From: Gaeumannomyces sp. JS-464
Lineage: Eukaryota; Ascomycota; Sordariomycetes; Magnaporthales; Magnaporthaceae
Assembly: GCA_002197995.1 (NCBI GenBank)
Contig: NGZR01000006.1
Coordinates: forward strand, 620,001 to 684,000
Direction: 5' to 3'
Length of the DNA: 64,000 nucleotides
Position numbers and translations under genes: made by a program. Of the stretch, positions 34,523 through 46,680 are shown piece after piece. The stretch's first letter is position 1. Every line of letters begins with the position of its first letter. The notes below the pieces were generated by a model, which was not told where the DNA came from, made no database searches, and saw only the letters and a list, made by a program, of their open reading frames with translations.

Positions 34523-35885
34523 CAGCGGCCGCTACCAAAATCCTCAGCCGCGGTTCCGCTACTGCTTGCTAGGAGAACTCTACAAAGGCATACAGCTTGG
34601 CCGCAGCGGCAATCTCTGGGGGCAAGAGCGGTTAGGAGGGGTAGGGGATTGTTGAGACCCGGCGGTGGCATCGGGACAGTATTTCATCTTCGTACTCTAA
34701 CTTTGTAAATGAACCGGATTGGACGTCGCTAGCATGGGCGTCAATACCTCCAAGTTCAGCACGTATTGGCCGCCTTATGTAGCAGACCACGTCCTGGTAT
34801 TCAACAACACCTTCTTGCCTTCTCGGCCTAAGAATAGGGACGCTATATTATCTTTCTCGCCCTCTGCAAGTTCGACACGCCTTCCCGTGGGGGAGGAATG
34901 GGTGGTTATGAAACACAGAGCACCAGTTTATGGCCATTGCGCATGCCATGTCAGAACTTGATATGCGTTTTCCCTCCACGTTTGAGGATGACCCAAAAAA
35001 CAAAGCCAGTCCAGGAAGGTCGTTAAATGCAGGTCCTCGCCAAGCCGAATGCAACACGCTCAAGGACCGGGACTGGGCTCGATCCAGGGCCCAGGCGGCG
35101 CATGATCCAGCCGAGCAATGGGTAAACCCCGCCCAAGCCCCAATTGTCTCGTCTCCCAAGCGGGCCGGCAGCAGCCAATCGGATCCGTGGAGCCCATTGC
35201 GACCGCTCAAGCACCAGCCTCATGTGGCGCTGGCCTTTGGTCACTCATGGCGTGTCGGGCGGCCAATGGATGCCGCCCTTCGTTGGAGCATGCAAATGCA
35301 GCTGGGAAGGCGGGCTCTCCCGCTCAAACGTTGGCAGCGTCGGATGGACAATGCCGATGTCACCAGAGCCTTGGCTCTCCTTCTGGCCGGTCGGTGCATC
35401 CCACACGGCCTGCCCCGCATTGCGTCGGTCGTCCGGGACGCCCATTGAATTGGTAATAGCACTCGCACCAAATGTGCGCCCTCGCAAAATGTGCTACCCC
35501 GAATACCTCCCGTGAGGCCCGCGTCGCCTCGAGGACCTTGCTCATCCGTTCCCTCTGTCCAGACCGGGTCCGTGTCCTAAGACTAATCACGCCACGACTC
35601 GGAGCTGCGGCCCCTACAGCTTCGGCAGTCTTCATCATCGGACTCGCGTCTCGGAGATAGTGGGACGCCTACGTGGACAGCCTGCAGGGTTCCCTGCCCA
35701 CCAATAGACCAGAGAGCCGAGGCCGAGATGCTCCCGTCCGGGCGGTCGCATGCCAAGCTGCCATCTCAAACCCCCCCGCCGGATTGCGACGCTTTGTTCT
35801 AGGCACCGCGGGGCCGAAGCTATTGGGATTCCAGTTGTCCTTCTTTGTCCCATTTTGTACAAGCGCATCCGCCCGAGCCCAGCCA
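34523..35885. other. GC-rich interval without a supportable gene
   Basis: Several overlapping open frames of 60-170 codons on both strands (for example plus 34930-35448) have no domain, signal peptide or intron support and look like the by-products of high GC content. Confidence 0.45.
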
Positions 35886-36560
35886 ATGCCACCCACTCCG
35901 CCCGAGTCGTCCTCTGCACGGCAACTGCAAGCGCCGCGTGCGAAGTCGCCACTTAAGAGGAGAAGACCAGGCGAAGATGAGGTGGCCGCTGATGGCTACG
36001 ACGAGGCTCCCATCGCCTCCCATATTCCCGGCCCGTTTGATCTGGACGAGACACCAAGGCCAAGTAGGACGGCCGGCTAGCAGCAGCAGCAGCAGCTTTT
36101 GGTGTTAGGCCGGCCCCCCTGCCTCCAGCAGTCTCCGTCTGGATCCCCGCGATCCGGCGCTGGCTCCCGGAAATCGCTCCAGTCTCGACCTTTACTCGCG
36201 CCTCGACTCGCGCCTCGGCGCCAACAACGATCGACGAGTCCTATAAAGCGGATCGGCCAGCTGCGAGGCCCGGCCACGCCCGTCGAGTTCACGGGGAAAC
36301 CGCTGGCGCAGCTGCCACAAGATGTAGAAGAACTGCTCGCGAACATCACAAGGATCGTGGACTACCGTTCCGGCTTTATACCCTCCTCCGTACGCGGCTT
36401 GGCCACCGCGAAGGACCCAAGCGCCCGTGGATGGCCAGACCACTTCTTCGCGCCAGACGGAGGAGGAGGAAGATGAGTGGGCGCAGCTGGCGAAGATGCG
36501 CCGGAGGGTGAAGATGAAGTGGAGGTGTTCTCAGGCCGGCAAGCTCACTACTCCGGGTAG
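35886..36560 (+). pseudogene. PD-(D/E)XK-nuclease-like (fungal PDDEXK_12-type) protein, N-terminal remnant
   Basis: Frame from ATG 35886 begins MPPTPPESSSARQL, then SPLKRRRPGEDEVAADGYDEAPIA and DLDETPRPS: the low-complexity start common to this fungal family. A TAG at 36078-36080 directly precedes (CAG)5 in the same frame, most simply CAG to TAG at the first of six Gln codons. The frame continues through SGAGSRKSL and SPIKRIGQLR..PVEFTGKPLAQLPQDVEELLANITRIVDYRSGFIPSSVRGLA, the conserved pre-nuclease helices, to about 36440, then shifts by one: TEEEEDEWAQLAKMRRRV is in the next frame (36457-36510). The nuclease core itself (D..E.K) is not found, so the gene is truncated as well. Family assignment rests on recalled motif order, not a search. 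Confidence 0.5.
36078..36095 (+). repeat. CAG trinucleotide run with terminal TAG
   Basis: TAG followed by five CAG codons within the nuclease-like remnant; codes for poly-Gln in the gene frame. Confidence 0.7.
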
Positions 36561-36616
36561 GGCGGCTTTGGGATAGCGGCGGCGGCGGCGGTGAGCGAGG
36601 GACGATCTCGGTGGAC

Positions 36617-37780
36617 ATGCGCCGCTCGGGCGGCAAGATAGTGGCGGCAGCTGGCGCGGGGGACGAGACAACAACAGCGCCGGCGTCGATCATCCCTGCG
36701 GTAAAGGCCGTACCGGACCCGCGAGCCAAGCCGATTCTTCCCAGCCAAGCGGGCTTTTCAGCTCCGGAGACCCACTCAACCCACTACTCGTAGGGTCTTC
36801 TGTTGCCGCATGGGGTGGGTCAGTTGGACGCGAATCGACTGCCCGAGCCGCTCCCTCGCGCGCCTCCGCCGTGGAGGATGATGATGATCTCCCCCCGCCA
36901 TGGAGCTCGGCCCACCCCTTGGCGTTGCATGCGCCTCACGACACGCAGGACCACCCACGTTCCACTCGCTACAGCCAGCACTCTGAGTTCCAGCCGGCAA
37001 CAATATATTCTTCAGGCGCCGCGGCCCATACACATCCCCCCGGTTCCCCTGCCGAGAAGGAAACAGAGGAGGATTACGATGACCAAACATCAGGACACCT
37101 GACTCAGCCGGCTCCTCACCTTGGACGTGCCAATGTCGCATATGGATTGGGTGGCGACGCCCAGCCGCCGCACGACGACCTGCACGAGGGCACCGCCGAA
37201 GAGCACGAAGAAGACGAAGAAGAATCAGATGGTGGCGTCGACCATTGCGCCATCCCACCTGAGCCTCCCAGCGCAGGCGCTGCGGCGAGCCTTGCTGCTG
37301 CGCCCTGACTCCCCGAAGGATACCGGACGCTCCACGTCGGGGACGGCCCGCATGCTGTGGTGTACAGGCCGAGGGAGCGCAAAGTCAACGCCCTGCAGCT
37401 CGTCGGCATACGCAAGATTTCGCGAAACTCGCTGGACATGTGCTTCGCTCGGCACCCCACGATGCGGACCGAGCGGCACAGCCGACGACACGTCGCGGGG
37501 CCCTACGTGGACTTTGACGATGCCAGGATCATCTACGAGAGCTTCCACATACCCAAGACGGTGATCGATGGTTGGAGATGGCGGCTGCGGCGGCTGCTGC
37601 CGCTGCTGCCGCTGCTGCCGCTGCTGCCGTTACTAACGGCGGCGGCGGATGCGCATTGCAAACCGAGGGCGAGGAGGCGGAAGCCGGCCCGGCTAGGGCT
37701 GTCCAGCGCAGAAAACGAGCTTCGTATAATGGACACCTTTCCCCACACCCCTCCCCCTTCCCCCTTCCCCGTTAAACCGC
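36617..37780 (+). pseudogene. putative KilA-N/APSES-like DNA-binding protein, decayed
   Basis: ATG 36617 opens MRRSGGKIVAAAG..DPRAKPILPSQAGFSAPETHSTHYS, closed by TAG 36791-36793; one frame over the sense continues as GSSVAAWGGSVGRES and AVEDDDDLPPPWSS, an acidic, Ser/Pro-rich disordered region (to 37305), then a TGA at 37306-37308 where CGA would continue the frame, then LPEGYRTLHVGDGPHAVVYRP, RKVNALQLVGIRKISRNSLDM, AGPYVDFDDARIIYESFHIP. The order (beta strand with VNALQL, helices, G-x-YV-x-F-x-x-A) resembles the KilA-N/APSES fold of fungal regulators, where VNATQL is usual. Near 37570 the frame shifts again to MAAAAAAA..QRRKRAS, a poly-Ala tract and a nuclear-localisation-like basic cluster. 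Three breaks make it a pseudogene. The fold call is tentative; it could be another DNA-binding family. Confidence 0.42.
37590..37629 (+). repeat. GCTGCTGCC iteration (poly-Ala codons)
   Basis: About four units of GCTGCTGCC, encoding Ala in the frame that also reads QRRKRAS; Leu/Pro in other frames. Confidence 0.7.
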
Positions 37781-37917
37781 GTAATGCTAACTCGCCATGT
37801 AGCTCTGTTGACAAAGTCATTCTTAAAGCTGAGCTCCTCGTCAACCCGAAGCCCGGAAAGAAAAAGTATTGCGAGCTTATGACGCGGGTCTCGATGGAAA
37901 AGCAGCAGGTTCAGGTA

Positions 37918-38524
37918 ACGTGGTTCACCAGCGAGTCGGTCAAACCAGCGAGTCGATCATTTCAAAATCCCATATTAAACACGGTTTTTAACACCCTTGC
38001 TAACTCGACCAATTTTTATCCAAATCCGATGAAATTTCGTATGCGAGATTTTAACTATAAATTTAATTTATTGTAATTATTTTGTATTTTATAACCTTAA
38101 CTTAAGCGAAATATAAAGAAATGCGTTAAAATACTCCTTGTAACGAGAACGATAAAAACCGAGGCAAGGTTACAATATACCCTTTATTATTATTACGATT
38201 TAAAGCTAAGGAAGTAAAAACAATTGCGCGTTGCAACACTTGTGTGCACAGAAATTAATATGGCATCCGATGGTTTTTAATTAAGTAACTTTAAAGCCAT
38301 CTTTGCAAACATGGCCCAAGCGCTCGTAAAAGCCGGCCATGCTATAACAATTTTTAAAAAAGGGGTTTCTTTAATATCATGCACAATTTAAATTAGTTAT
38401 ATAATTAAAAACATGCATATAAAATTTCATTAGATTTGGATAAAAATTGGTCGAGTTAGCAAGGGTGTCGAAAACCGCGTTTAATATGGGATTTTGAAAT
38501 GATCGACTCGCTGGTGAACCACGT
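37918..38524. mobile_element. MITE M3 (607 bp) with about 125-bp inverted repeats, pogo-type ends
   Basis: TA at 37916-37917 and 38525-38526. The left arm starts ACGTGGTTCACCAGCGAGTC and the right arm ends GACTCGCTGGTGAACCACGT as inverse; pairing goes on through CATTTCAAAATCCCATATTAAACACGG and CTTGCTAACTCGACCAATTTTTATCC to about 38040/38405. Tandem units GCGAGTCGGTCAAACCA and GCGAGTCGATCATTTCA are the least mutated of this module class in the window. The 360-bp centre has no coding capacity. It separates the KilA-N-like remnant from island 3 and is itself AT-rich only in its middle, so it is younger than the large RIP blocks. Confidence 0.85.
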
Positions 38525-38839
38525 TAAAGAAAAAAAAAAACAAAAAAAAAACCCTCGCTATTTAATTAACATTAGCGTTTCGCTGACTGCCACGGCGAGT
38601 TTTACCGCGCGCCACTCATAGAAATGGTTCGAGAGGCGTCGAGCACGAGCAAAAAAAAGAGAAATCCTCCAAAGTTTGAAAAGCCCCTGGCATCGGCACG
38701 TGTACCTACCATACCCTACTAAGCATTCAGCCACGGCGCCCCGCCGCCCCGCAACGAGCCACCAAGACACGTAATTTCTTTTTAACGCCGCTGCCGTCGC
38801 CAGAACCGAAAGCTGCGGGCGACGGCGGGGAAGACGGCC

Positions 38840-39720
38840 GTCAAAGATGCTATCCGGGCCCGCCACGCCCGGTGCCGCGACGCGACTCGCGCCTAGGCGT
38901 TGCTGGACTGCTACTGCTGCTGCTGCGCGCTCGAGGCGGCCCTCCACCATGGCCTCTTCCACCACGGCCTCTTCCATCATGACCTCCTCCGCCATGGCCA
39001 CCTTCACACGCAGCGGGGCCCCTCCGCCTCCCCACCACCGCCCCATTCTCCGCTCCGTCCCAGGTTCGGTCCCGGGTCGCTGCTGGATCAACACAAGGCG
39101 TTTGCGCACGGGGGCGGGGGTAGCTACTGGCGCGACAAACTACCTGCTCGACGTATGGGAGAGGTCCGAGCGGCCGTTCGTGTACCGCGGCCAGGTCGTC
39201 GGGCCCGCAGGCTTCAAGCTGCTCTATCGGCTCGGCGACTGGTGCTGGCTGACGCGGCACCCGTCCTCCCAGTACGTCCCAAAGCTATATGACGTTGCTT
39301 GCGGCTTTGTGCTGCACGTGGCTGCAACTTTAAGCTGGACCTACAGTACCACTACCTAAACGCCCGGACGCTTCCTATTCCAGCCGGTACCTCACCGTAA
39401 AGTTCCTCCCTCGCATGCATCTGGGCGACCTCGAGTTCGTGGCGCACCGGCTCGTGCGTAGCCGATGTCCGAGCCCGCACGTCGAACAGATGGTGGACTC
39501 TTTTACTCTGCCGCACCATCTCCCAGCATGGCTACCAGCGACTCATTCTCAACAGGGCCGCGGACACTGCCGTGCATACATGGACGCCGGAACGTGTACA
39601 CGCTGGAGAGAACCGCGTGCCTTGCCAACCTGAACGGCGGGTGGCCTGCGAGTGTGCTCTCAAGGGCCAGGCACACGACCGCCGTCTGAGGAGCTGCCTC
39701 TAATTTGGTCCTCCGTGCAA
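38840..39720 (+). pseudogene. unrecognised coding remnant(s)
   Basis: Two frames contain protein-like segments: 39130-39275 reads NYLLDVWERSERPFVYRGQV and GFKLLYRLGDWCWLTRHPSSQ, and 39385-39480 in another frame reads RYLTVKFLPRMHLGDLEFVAHRLV. A GTACGT donor at about 39274 and CTACAG at about 39346 could join them, but the frame is not clean and there is no convincing start. I do not recognise the family. Treat it as a possible broken gene rather than a functional one. Confidence 0.3.
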
Positions 39721-41092
39721 TGTCGGCTAACACTAGGCGCACTGTCTGCTGTCGCACGAAAGGGGCAACGTCCTGGATCCTGGCAACAAGGCCACAACCG
39801 AGCAACCCAGCCGAGTCATGATCCTGGCTGGTTCCGCATCGCCATACCCCTCCTTCCTCTAACCACCTTTTTTTTTTTTTTTTTTTTTTTGATTGGCTTA
39901 ATGCGGTCAAGCTACTCTTTCTGCGGGCTCAAAACGCCATCACGCGAACTAGCACCTCAAGTGCGGTCAAGCAATCTGACGATCTTCGAGCAGCTTGTCT
40001 GTTTCCCTCTGGAACTAGCGCAACCCGTTTGTCGCCAATCTGAACTCGGTTAAGCTATCCCTAATATGCACGAATCGTTAACTATGTACTTCAGCGTCCG
40101 CCGGAAGTCTCGCCCAAGCCAAGGTATCGAAAGAACGAAATCAGCCCAAACGCCAAATTGCTCGACCGCACTATTAGAGCCCCAAAAAGGCGCGGTTCAT
40201 GCAACTAGCGTTTTAGCCTGCACAAGTACGATGATGCTGCCGGCAGGATTCCTTTGATTCCCACGTGCTGCTTTCGCGATGGGGCAACAATTACGAGCGC
40301 CAGCATGACCCCTGATGTCAAGCGCAAGCGGTCCCCGGAATCCCTGGGCCTACATAGTCCGCCGCAGCTTCTCTTCAGCGATGTCGAAGTCGGGAAACGA
40401 CATCCCCGCCGAGTTCCTAGCAACCTCCGACGGCTAGAACTCCAGAACCTTGCGCAGATTCCTATTTTCAGTAGTTCTAGCAGTGACAGCCGCCTTACCG
40501 TCGTCCGCCGGTCTCTCGCAAAAATGCCCCATCTTTTATGCGTCGGCTTCGAAAAGCCTGGCGCCGTCTTCTCTAGGCTAGGTGGTATTGCGCCATAACC
40601 TGTTCTAGACTTGAATAAGCAGCAATGCAGCAAGGTTCAGCACGCGTGGCTTGAACTGCTAGATCTTTTTGGAAATGTAAAACACCACCACTGGGCAAGA
40701 CGTTAGAGGGACACACAGGTCTGTTCGACAACCTTGACGCCACCGTGGAAATAGGTAATTGGCAGCATTTCATCTGCATGCGTTACCCAGATAAGCGTAG
40801 ATAGTGCCTACCTCTCGATTCTAGGTACCCCGGATCTACGCGCGGATATTTCCGATCTTCAAGATTTATCGTCGCCAGCCCCTCGAAGATATGAACCACG
40901 TCGATTCCTCCTCGGATTTGCTTCTTCCAGGCGCTCCGCTAGAGCTCCGCCGATCTCTCCCTGAAGAGGCCCCTTCGCGACCGCACCACTTGGTGACCGG
41001 ACCCTCCCTCTCCCGTCGACGTACAAGCCATGCTCTAGACAGGCCGGCCCAGCCTTTACCGCAGCCCCACATAACATCGCACGTCAGACGTC
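39721..41092. other. intergenic, nothing supportable; includes a T23 run
   Basis: A run of 23 T lies at 39868-39890. Short frames on both strands (for example plus 40254-40598) lack support. The last 250 bp are the promoter region of the membrane protein gene; no clear TATA box. Confidence 0.45.
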
Positions 41093-42530
41093 ATGGCAGA
41101 CACTCCAACCCACATACGCACCGAGACCAACGGGCCGTTGGTCACCGGCATTGCCGTCGGCTTTCTCGTGGCGAACGTGATTTTCACGTCGCTTCGCTTT
41201 TTCACCCGAGTTACGATTCTGAAAGCTATAGGCAAGGATGACTGGGCCATTCTGGCGGCCACTGTAAGCTGACGATTTTCGTCTAACCCGGCCGTTTGTC
41301 GTCAAGGTTTTCGGGGGGGGGGAAAGGTTCGGCAACGAACTTGATACTGACCGAACATGGGGACCCCCAAGGCCCTGGCCATTACTTACTCTATAGCGAT
41401 GTGTTTCGAGGTTAAGTACGGCATGGGAAGGCATGTCGAAAATGTGACAGAGGCCGAGACCGTGCAACAGTTGAAGGTGCGTTTTTTTTGTCCAATGTTA
41501 TTTCCACCGTACGTTCTGGGGCCTCCCTGCTGGTTTGCGACGGGTCCCTCCCCTTCCCCGGGGCGGACAAGACTGACGTCGCTTCCAGTTCCTCATGTTC
41601 GCCATTTTCACCTACAACATGGGAATGAACGCCGTAAAATTGGGTTTCCTATTCCAGTACAGGCGCATCTTCCAAGAGAAGCTCATACAAACCATCTGCT
41701 TCTGGTCTATTATTTACGTCTGCATTTGGGCAGTCGTGCAAGCCGTCCTCCTTGGTTTCGCGTGCTTCCCCATCAGCATTATTATCCCTAGCATGGCCAG
41801 CATATGCCTTAATACCCTGCCAATTTGGTACCTTTCCGGCGGAATGAGCATGGCTACCGATTTTGCCATCTTCTGCATACCGCTGCCTTCGGTGTGGAAG
41901 CTCCAGCTCCGATTAAAGCAAAAGGTTATGGTGATAGGCATTTTCTGCTTGGGTTTCTGGTAAGCCGAAATCCCTCAGGCCGCGACCAACCCTCCGCCTT
42001 ACGCTTTGCTGATGCTGACCCCATTCCCGCCGCCCAGCGTCTGCATCGTTTCGGTTTACCGGCTTTTCACCCTTTACGCCAGCGTCATCAGCCAGGACCC
42101 GACGTGGGACAATATCGGCGCCGCGATCTGGTCCAACGTCGAGCTCAGCGTCTCCATCGTCGCATCCAGCCTGCCGACTCTCCGCCCTTTGCTCTCGCGC
42201 CTCCTGCCCGGCCTGGGCCTCTCGAGCGCCGGCGCCCGCCGCGACCGCAGCTCCTACCTGCGCTACGGCGGCCCGACCCTGGCCAGCCCGCACAGGTCCA
42301 ACTGGAACAAGTCCATCACCGCCGGCGGCCGCCGCACCACCACCCGGGCCGAAAGCATCGACACCGAGGACCTAGCCCTCAGGGAGATGGGCGGCAGCGT
42401 CGCGACCGGCATTTACGCGAACGCGTCGTCGGACGGCGCAGACAAATTCGCGCCAGACAAACAGGAGAATATGGGGCGCATTACGATGACGACCAGGATA
42501 ACAGTGAAGTCTGGGGACGCAGTAGAATAA
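41093..42530 (+). CDS. rhodopsin-domain (SAT4-type) seven-helix integral membrane protein
   Basis: Four exons, 379 residues: 41093-41263, 41372-41476, 41589-41959, 42038-42530. All introns have clean signals: GTAAGC with TACTGAC at 41345-41351 and AAG; GTGCGT with CTGAC and CCAG; GTAAGC with GCTGAC and CCAG. Removing them keeps one frame to TAA 42528-42530. Helices are visible around TGIAVGFLVANVIFTSLRFF (1), DDWAILAATALAITYSIAMCF (2), FLMFAIFTYNMGMNAVKLGFLF (3), ICFWSIIYVCIWAVVQAVLLG (4), SMATDFAIFCIPLPSVWKLQL (5), VMVIGIFCLGFCVCIVSVYRLF (6) and NVELSVSIVASSLPTLRPLL (7). GKDDW, KYGMGRH, ATD..LP.P.. and D-PTWDN are the family's signatures. The last 110 residues are a hydrophilic cytosolic tail. 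Family members are plasma-membrane proteins of mostly unknown function. No disabling changes. Confidence 0.88.
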
Positions 42531-43262
42531 ATTGGGGTCGGGTTTTTTTTTTCTTCTTGGTTGGGCGAGTGTGTCAAAGCGAGTGTGTCGCTTTGGGCTT
42601 TGAGTGTGGACGGCGGCACCAAGTAACAGCGAGGTGCGGGTTTTTTCCCTGAGAACTACCTTGAAAATAGTGGTTGGAATTCTTATAGCTTGCGCCTTTG
42701 AAAGAATGTTTTAACATGAGGGTATTAGAACTTCCCCCCCCCCCGGAATGCTCCTGCCTACAGGACTTATACTCTCGCTGCTGAAGCGAGCGATTATGCG
42801 AGGGGTCAGCAAAACCACCCGGATTGGTCATGAGTCTCGCCAGACAAAGAAAGTAGGTACTTACCTACCTTTTGAATGGATTTGAGAGAGCGCGGTTGCC
42901 TTTCCTCCATCTGCAAGTCAGTTGGAAGATTCGATTCCCTTATTGCGTGCAAAACGTCTCTTGAGGAATGCAACAACAAGTCAATGGCTTCCACACCGGC
43001 CTGCGAGGGTGAGTTAGCCGTATATATCTACGCTATCTTGTACCCGCTCCCCGTTAACCCCAAGGCCATCCACAATGCGGGAAGCATTGTCCTGCGAAAC
43101 CTGCTCGGCCAGAGCTGCTTGAAGCCCACGTTAAGATCCTCCCCCAAGTAACCCTGGCGGACCACGCCGTATCGTATCATTCTTTCTAGGCTAGCGCTGG
43201 GGCCGCAGCCAGGGTTGGCATATACGTTATTAAGTCAAGTTACCCCCGTGACTTTAACTTAA
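42531..43262. other. 3' flank of the membrane protein gene, no further gene
   Basis: Includes a C11 run at about 42735-42745 and an unsupported open frame (42876-43151). GC content collapses at about 43250. Confidence 0.45.
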
Positions 43263-43272
43263 CTTAAATGAC

Positions 43273-43363
<91 letters not shown>

Positions 43364-43365
43364 AA

Positions 43366-43457
<92 letters not shown>

Positions 43458-43481
43458 AAATAAATAAATAAATAAATAAAA
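43273..43481 (+). repeat. (TAAA)n microsatellite, about 209 bp
   Basis: About 50 near-perfect TAAA units with two slippage points (about 43363 and 43455), marking the boundary between island 2 and the AT-rich block. Confidence 0.95.
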
Positions 43482-44749
43482 ATTGTAATTATTTAATATT
43501 TAATATAATTGTTTTATTCGTCGCTATTTAATATTATTGCATTTTTTTTACAACCTTTTTTAATTCGAATAAATTTTTAAATATTTTAACTTTTTAATAA
43601 TAGTATTTTACAAGCCGTTTTTCCGTATAATTTATTACGATTTTAAGTAACGTGGTTTACCACCGAGTGGATTAAACCACCGAATGGATTACTAACACGC
43701 GTTTACGCGTTAATTAAACTTTATCCACGAATATTTTCACAACAAACAATGGTAAACACAAAAGATAAAAGCAGGATTATTTTAACTTTTTAAGCTATTA
43801 ATTCGGATTTAAAGTTAAGCATTTAAAACGCCGTTAAAATTTACGCGGTTAACTATTCGACTTTCGCCCAACGCAAAAGCAGCTAACCTGCTCGACGCGA
43901 TAACGAGCCTAACTTTTAAAAGTTACCGGAATTCGAAAAAAAAACGCTTGTTAAATATATATTCGAGTTGAATTTTCGCGCATTTCCTCCCCGGCCTTTT
44001 AATGTTAAAAATATAGCCAATTAATTGCTTTTTAAACGCGACGCGGCCACCGTTAAACCTAATTAGGTCGCGAGGTTTGTTAAACGCCGCCCGGAGCTTA
44101 GCACGCGTTAAATTCGAAAGTATAATTACTAAAAGGTTAAATGCGAAAATTTTAAGCTCGTTTTTACGTAATTCGATTTTATACGAAATATTATAACTAA
44201 ATATAGCATTTTAAATAATAACATTTATAACTTTAATAAAAACGGTTTTTTTATAAGCATAATCGCCGCCGTTATAATTATTATAACGTTAAAATGCCGT
44301 AATAAAACAAAGCTAATCCAATTTAATAATTAAAAATAGGTTATAATTATTTAAAAAGTTAATTATTACGGTTAAACGATTTCTTTTTTTATTATCGTTA
44401 AAAAGTAATACTATTTAACTAATTGGTATTTAAAAACTAACCTTTTACGTAATTAAGTTATCGTAACGAGCGTTAACAAATGAATTACGAACGAGCTCGG
44501 TTTAAAATGGATTTAGCATTTTAATAAACATATTATATCGCGCACGAAAGGCATATATCGTTTATTAATGTTAAACGGTTATAAAAGCTATTAATTTAAC
44601 GAATTTCGAAGTTTATTATTAAAAATATAATATTATTACGCTTTGCATGCTTTCGCATTTGTTTTACTTTTTTAACCGTTTAATATTAAATGTTTTAACC
44701 CGTTAAAAAAAACGTACAATTAATAAATCGAAAATATAATAAAGTTATA

Positions 44750-46608
44750 ACGTAGTTTACAAGTAAGTGGCGCACACAAGTAAATGGCGCACTTACACCC
44801 GACCTCCAGTTAATCGACGCGCATGCTAACCTAACAACGCTAAAAATCCATTTAAACTACTCGGAATTGTATATATCGGACGTTTTACTTCTTTTTGGCA
44901 AATGCGCGCATTGTGTCCGGTTTTGCCGCACGTGCCACATCGCCGACGAGTCGTCGTCGCTTTCCTTTTTTAACTTTTATAATCGCGCATTTTTTACTGT
45001 AATTACCTATTTAAGTTTTGCTAGTTTAAAACATTTCGTATTTTTTTAATAATATGTAACCCTTTTTATCGGACACGTGTTTTTTTAGCTTTCCGGCGTT
45101 TGTTTAATGCTTTGTTCGCTTTGCGTAGCGAAGCAATTTCGGCTTTAAAAAGGGCTATTTAATGCATTATTAAACTCGTCCTTTTTGCAAACTAGTTTAC
45201 AGCCGTTAATATAAATAACGGAAAGCTGCTTTAGTAATTAGAAATTCGAGTTTTAATATGTTCGGATTGCGAAATTGCGTTTTTTAACTATTTAAAGCGT
45301 TTTAAAGGTTTAAGGTTTAGCGTTTTTTAAAAGCTTTTTCGGGGGAGTTAAAGTTTGTAACCTTACATTCAGCTTTTTAAAACCGAATCCGAATTAAAAA
45401 AAGTAAAACTAGCTTTTTAAAAACCTTTTTAAATATTTTTTTCGGTTAATAAAGTTAAAAAATGCCGCTTTAAACGCCGAAAAAACTCGATTTTAATTAC
45501 GTGGTTAATATATAACTTTATTAAGCTTTCGATTTGTTAACCGTACGCTTTTTTCAACGGCCGAAGCATTTAACGTTAAACGGCTAAAAAAAGTAAAACG
45601 AATGCGAAAGCATATAAAGCGTAATAATGTTATATTCCTAGTAATAAAGTTCGAAATCCGTTAAATAATAAGCTTTCGTATTCGTCCAATATTTAATAAA
45701 CGATAGCTGCCTTTTATGCGCGACGCAATATGCTTATCGAAATGCTAAATCCATTTTAAACCGAGCTTATTTGTAGTTTACCCGTTAGCATTCGTTAAAA
45801 TAACCTAATCGCGTGGAAAGCTTATTTCCGAATACCAATTGGCTAAATGGTATTGCTTTTTAACGATAATAAAAAAGGGGATCGCTTAGCCGTAATAATT
45901 AACCTTTTGGATAACCGTAGCCTATTTCCGGTTGCCAAGCTAAATTAGCTTTGTTTTACTACGGCTTTTTAATATTGTAATAATTATAGCGGTAACGATT
46001 ATGCCTATAAAAAAGCCGGTTTCGTCGAAATTGTAAATGTCGTTATCCAAAATGCCATATTTGGCTATAATATTCCGCATAAAATCGAACCACGTAAAAA
46101 CGAGCTTGGGATTTTCGCATTTAGCTTTTGGTAGTTGTATTTTCGAATCCAACGCGTACCGAGCTTTGCGCGGCGTTTAACGAAGTTCGCGACCTAGTTT
46201 TTACTAACGGCGCCCGCGTCGCGTTCGGCGAAAAGTCGGTTAGCCATATTTTTAATACTAAAAGGCCGGGAAAAAAATGCTCGCGAATTTAGCTCGAGTA
46301 TGTATTTTACAAGCGTATCCTTTTCGAATTCCGTTAATTTCCGTAATTTAAATACGTAATTACGTCGAGCAGTTTGGCTAGCGCGTTAACGACGTAGCGT
46401 GGTTTAAAAACGTTGTAAATTTTAGCTGCCGAACGCACATTTAATATTGGATTAAATTAAATTGCCCGTATAGCAAAAACAATTTTCGCTTCGGTAAATG
46501 TCGACGTTATTTGTAGTTGTTAAGAAATTAAAGTTGGAAATGAAAAACACGCGTCGCATTAAAAAACGCGCCATTTATTTATGTGCGCCACTTACTTGTA
46601 AACTACGT
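44750..46608 (-). mobile_element. pogo-like transposon P-F (1859 bp, reverse), nested in P-E
   Basis: TA at 44748-44749 and 46609-46610; ends ACGTAGTTTACAAGTAAG and CTTACTTGTAAACTACGT are perfect inverses (both carry the same G to A change in ACGTAG). Units: GTAAGTGGCGCACACAA and GTAAATGGCGCACTTAC. Minus-strand transposase: inverted knuckle CGTCATCGxCTGCTCGGC region at about 44905-44965, PLNVKCF-type block about 45560, YNFDETGFFIGIIVTAI (about 45985-46040; the open stretch 45940-46152) and HTH upstream. Broken by stops. Confidence 0.85.
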
Positions 46609-46680
46609 TACGTTAATTACGTAATTAAAATTAAATTTTTTTCGGCGTTTAAAACGGCATTTTTTAATTTTATAATTAGT

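Noticed and set aside
34930..35515. Overlapping open frames of 112-172 codons on both strands
   Set aside because: Typical of high-GC non-coding DNA; none has motif, intron or neighbour support.
43273..43481. Centromere or telomere signal in the (TAAA)n run
   Set aside because: A simple tetranucleotide microsatellite; no telomere repeat or array-scale satellite is present.
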